The notes under the pieces were generated by a model. That model saw nothing but the letters and a program-made list of their open reading frames with translations, was not told the DNA's origin and searched no databases. Source: Pseudomonas farris (GTDB lineage Bacteria; Pseudomonadota; Gammaproteobacteria; Pseudomonadales; Pseudomonadaceae). Taken from it: a DNA stretch of 64,000 nt. Of this stretch, positions 62,888 to 64,000 are shown one piece after another (positions within the stretch are counted from its first letter, which is position 1; each line of letters opens with the position of its first letter). The position numbers and the translations under genes are program-made. Where the stretch lies: the NCBI RefSeq assembly GCF_019145235.1, contig NZ_JAHSTV010000001.1, positions 248,001 through 312,000 of the forward strand, given 5' to 3'.

Positions 62888-64000
62888 ATGTCTGAATCCC
62901 CCGGAAAACTGAAACTCGGCGCCCTGGTTGCATTGGTTGTCGGCTCAATGATTGGTGGCGGGATCTTCTCTTTGCCCCAGAACATGGCCGCCAGTGCAGA
63001 CGTCGGTGCCGTTCTTATCGGTTGGGCAATTACCGCAGTCGGCATGTTGACCCTGGCCTTCGTCTTCCAGACCCTCGCTAATCGAAAACCTGATCTGGAC
63101 GGCGGTGTTTACGCCTACGCCAAAGCCGGTTTCGGCGACTACATGGGTTTTTCGTCCGCCTGGGGTTACTGGATCAGTGCCTGGCTGGGTAACGTTGGTT
63201 ACTTCGTTCTGTTGTTCAGCACCCTCGGTTACTTCTTTCCGATCTTCGGCGAAGGCAACACGGTTGCTGCCGTGATCGGCGCGTCTGTGCTGCTCTGGGG
63301 TGTGCATTTCCTCGTGCTGCGCGGCATCAAGGAAGCAGCGTTCATCAACCTGGTGACCACCATCGCCAAGGTCGTGCCGCTGCTGCTGTTCGTCCTGATC
63401 GCGGTGTTCGCGTTCAAACTGGACATCTTCACCGCTGACATCTGGGGCCTGAAAAACCCGGACCTGGGCAGTGTGATGAACCAGGTGCGCAACATGATGC
63501 TGGTCACCGTGTGGGTATTCATCGGTATCGAAGGCGCGAGCATTTTCTCAGCCCGTGCGGAAAAACGCAGCGACGTGGGTAAAGCCACCGTCATCGGCTT
63601 CATCACCGTGCTGCTGTTCCTGGTGCTGGTGAACGTGCTGTCGCTGGGCATCATGACCCAACCGGAATTGGCCAAACTGCAGAACCCGTCCATGGCCGCC
63701 GTGCTGGAACATGTGGTCGGTCATTGGGGCGCGGTGCTGATCAGCGTCGGCCTGATCATCTCATTGCTCGGTGCGCTGCTGTCGTGGGTGTTGCTGTGTG
63801 CAGAGATCATGTTCGCTGCCGCCAAGGACCACACCATGCCGGCGTTTTTGCGCAAGGAAAACGCCAACCATGTACCGGCCAACGCCTTGTGGCTGACCAA
63901 CGTCATGGTCCAGTTGTTCCTGATCGTCACGCTGTTCTCGGCCAGCACTTATCTGTCGCTGATCTACCTCGCCACCTCAATGATTCTGGTGCCGTACCTG
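62888..64000 (+). CDS. arcD: Arginine/ornithine antiporter ArcD (partial, runs off the window)
   Basis: The first 371 codons of an APC-family antiporter starting at ATG 62888 after CTGGAGTC. KLGALVALVVGSMIGGGIFS, MGFSSAWGYWISAWLGN and VFIGIEGASIFSARAEKRSD match the divergent paralogue almost residue for residue. It exchanges arginine for ornithine across the inner membrane in anaerobic arginine fermentation. The Anr-type box and known Pseudomonas gene order suggest that arcA and the rest of the arc operon follow outside the window. Confidence 0.93.
   Translation, partial: MSESPGKLKLGALVALVVGSMIGGGIFSLPQNMAASADVGAVLIGWAITAVGMLTLAFVFQTLANRKPDLDGGVYAYAKAGFGDYMGFSSAWGYWISAWLGNVGYFVLLFSTLGYFFPIFGEGNTVAAVIGASVLLWGVHFLVLRGIKEAAFINLVTTIAKVVPLLLFVLIAVFAFKLDIFTADIWGLKNPDLGSVMNQVRNMMLVTVWVFIGIEGASIFSARAEKRSDVGKATVIGFITVLLFLVLVNVLSLGIMTQPELAKLQNPSMAAVLEHVVGHWGAVLISVGLIISLLGALLSWVLLCAEIMFAAAKDHTMPAFLRKENANHVPANALWLTNVMVQLFLIVTLFSASTYLSLIYLATSMILVPYL

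Overview
The window is high-GC chromosomal DNA from a fluorescent Pseudomonas (P. fluorescens/P. putida type). The evidence is the gene order edd-glk-gltR-gtrS / gts transporter / oprB / mutarotase / hexR-zwf-pgl-eda, the tandem fadD pair with its divergent lipase-MaoC module, the GntR/GntK/GntT locus, and many intergenic Pseudomonas REP/REPIN palindromes. No tRNA, rRNA, CRISPR array, prophage or intact insertion sequence was seen.

Region 1-13.4 kb is housekeeping and accessory: a lipoprotein, a DEAD-box helicase, a YbdG-type mechanosensitive channel, an EamA transporter, azoreductase, a LysR regulator followed by an alpha/beta hydrolase, periplasmic cyclophilin and an ABC exporter, then a GNAT enzyme, a GyrI-like protein and a LysE exporter. 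Region 13.4-18 kb holds the alanine aminotransferase AlaC and the gluconate locus gntT-gntK/gntR with three GntR-type operators. Region 18-24 kb carries a GST, an AT-rich orphan gene, a GST gene remnant, a fatty acid desaturase, a 36-residue lysine-rich protein, peptide deformylase coupled to a YihY membrane protein, and a CsbD protein. Region 24-33.7 kb holds fadD1/fadD2 with a divergent lipase and MaoC hydratase, a membrane protein, a FUSC-family remnant, a four-helix-bundle protein, a class V aminotransferase and an intradiol dioxygenase.

Region 34-53.6 kb is the glucose block. Glucose crosses the outer membrane through OprB and the inner membrane through GtsABCD. Glk, Zwf, Pgl, Edd and Eda then run the Entner-Doudoroff pathway to pyruvate and glyceraldehyde-3-phosphate, which Gap oxidises; MgsA is a triose-phosphate overflow route. 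HexR boxes sit before zwf and in the edd/gap divergent gap. GltR-GtrS is the two-component sensor. CA-rich Crc/Hfq-type motifs lie at the ribosome binding sites of gntT, zwf, oprB, gtsA, the AGE epimerase and gltR, so catabolite repression probably acts on translation across the locus.

Region 53.6-59.2 kb is a heme-uptake cluster: a Fur-boxed FecI sigma factor, a FecR anti-sigma factor, a TonB-dependent heme receptor with a signalling domain, a PigA-type heme oxygenase and a YbaN-like membrane protein. The window ends with a class III CoA-transferase and two divergently transcribed ArcD-type antiporters, the second cut by the window edge and preceded by an Anr-like box.

I found no convincing new multi-gene system. 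The most interesting points are the layered regulatory sites, the REPIN landscape (one element inside the gts operon, and a sequence-class switch near 59 kb), two gene remnants, and the heme receptor/oxygenase details.
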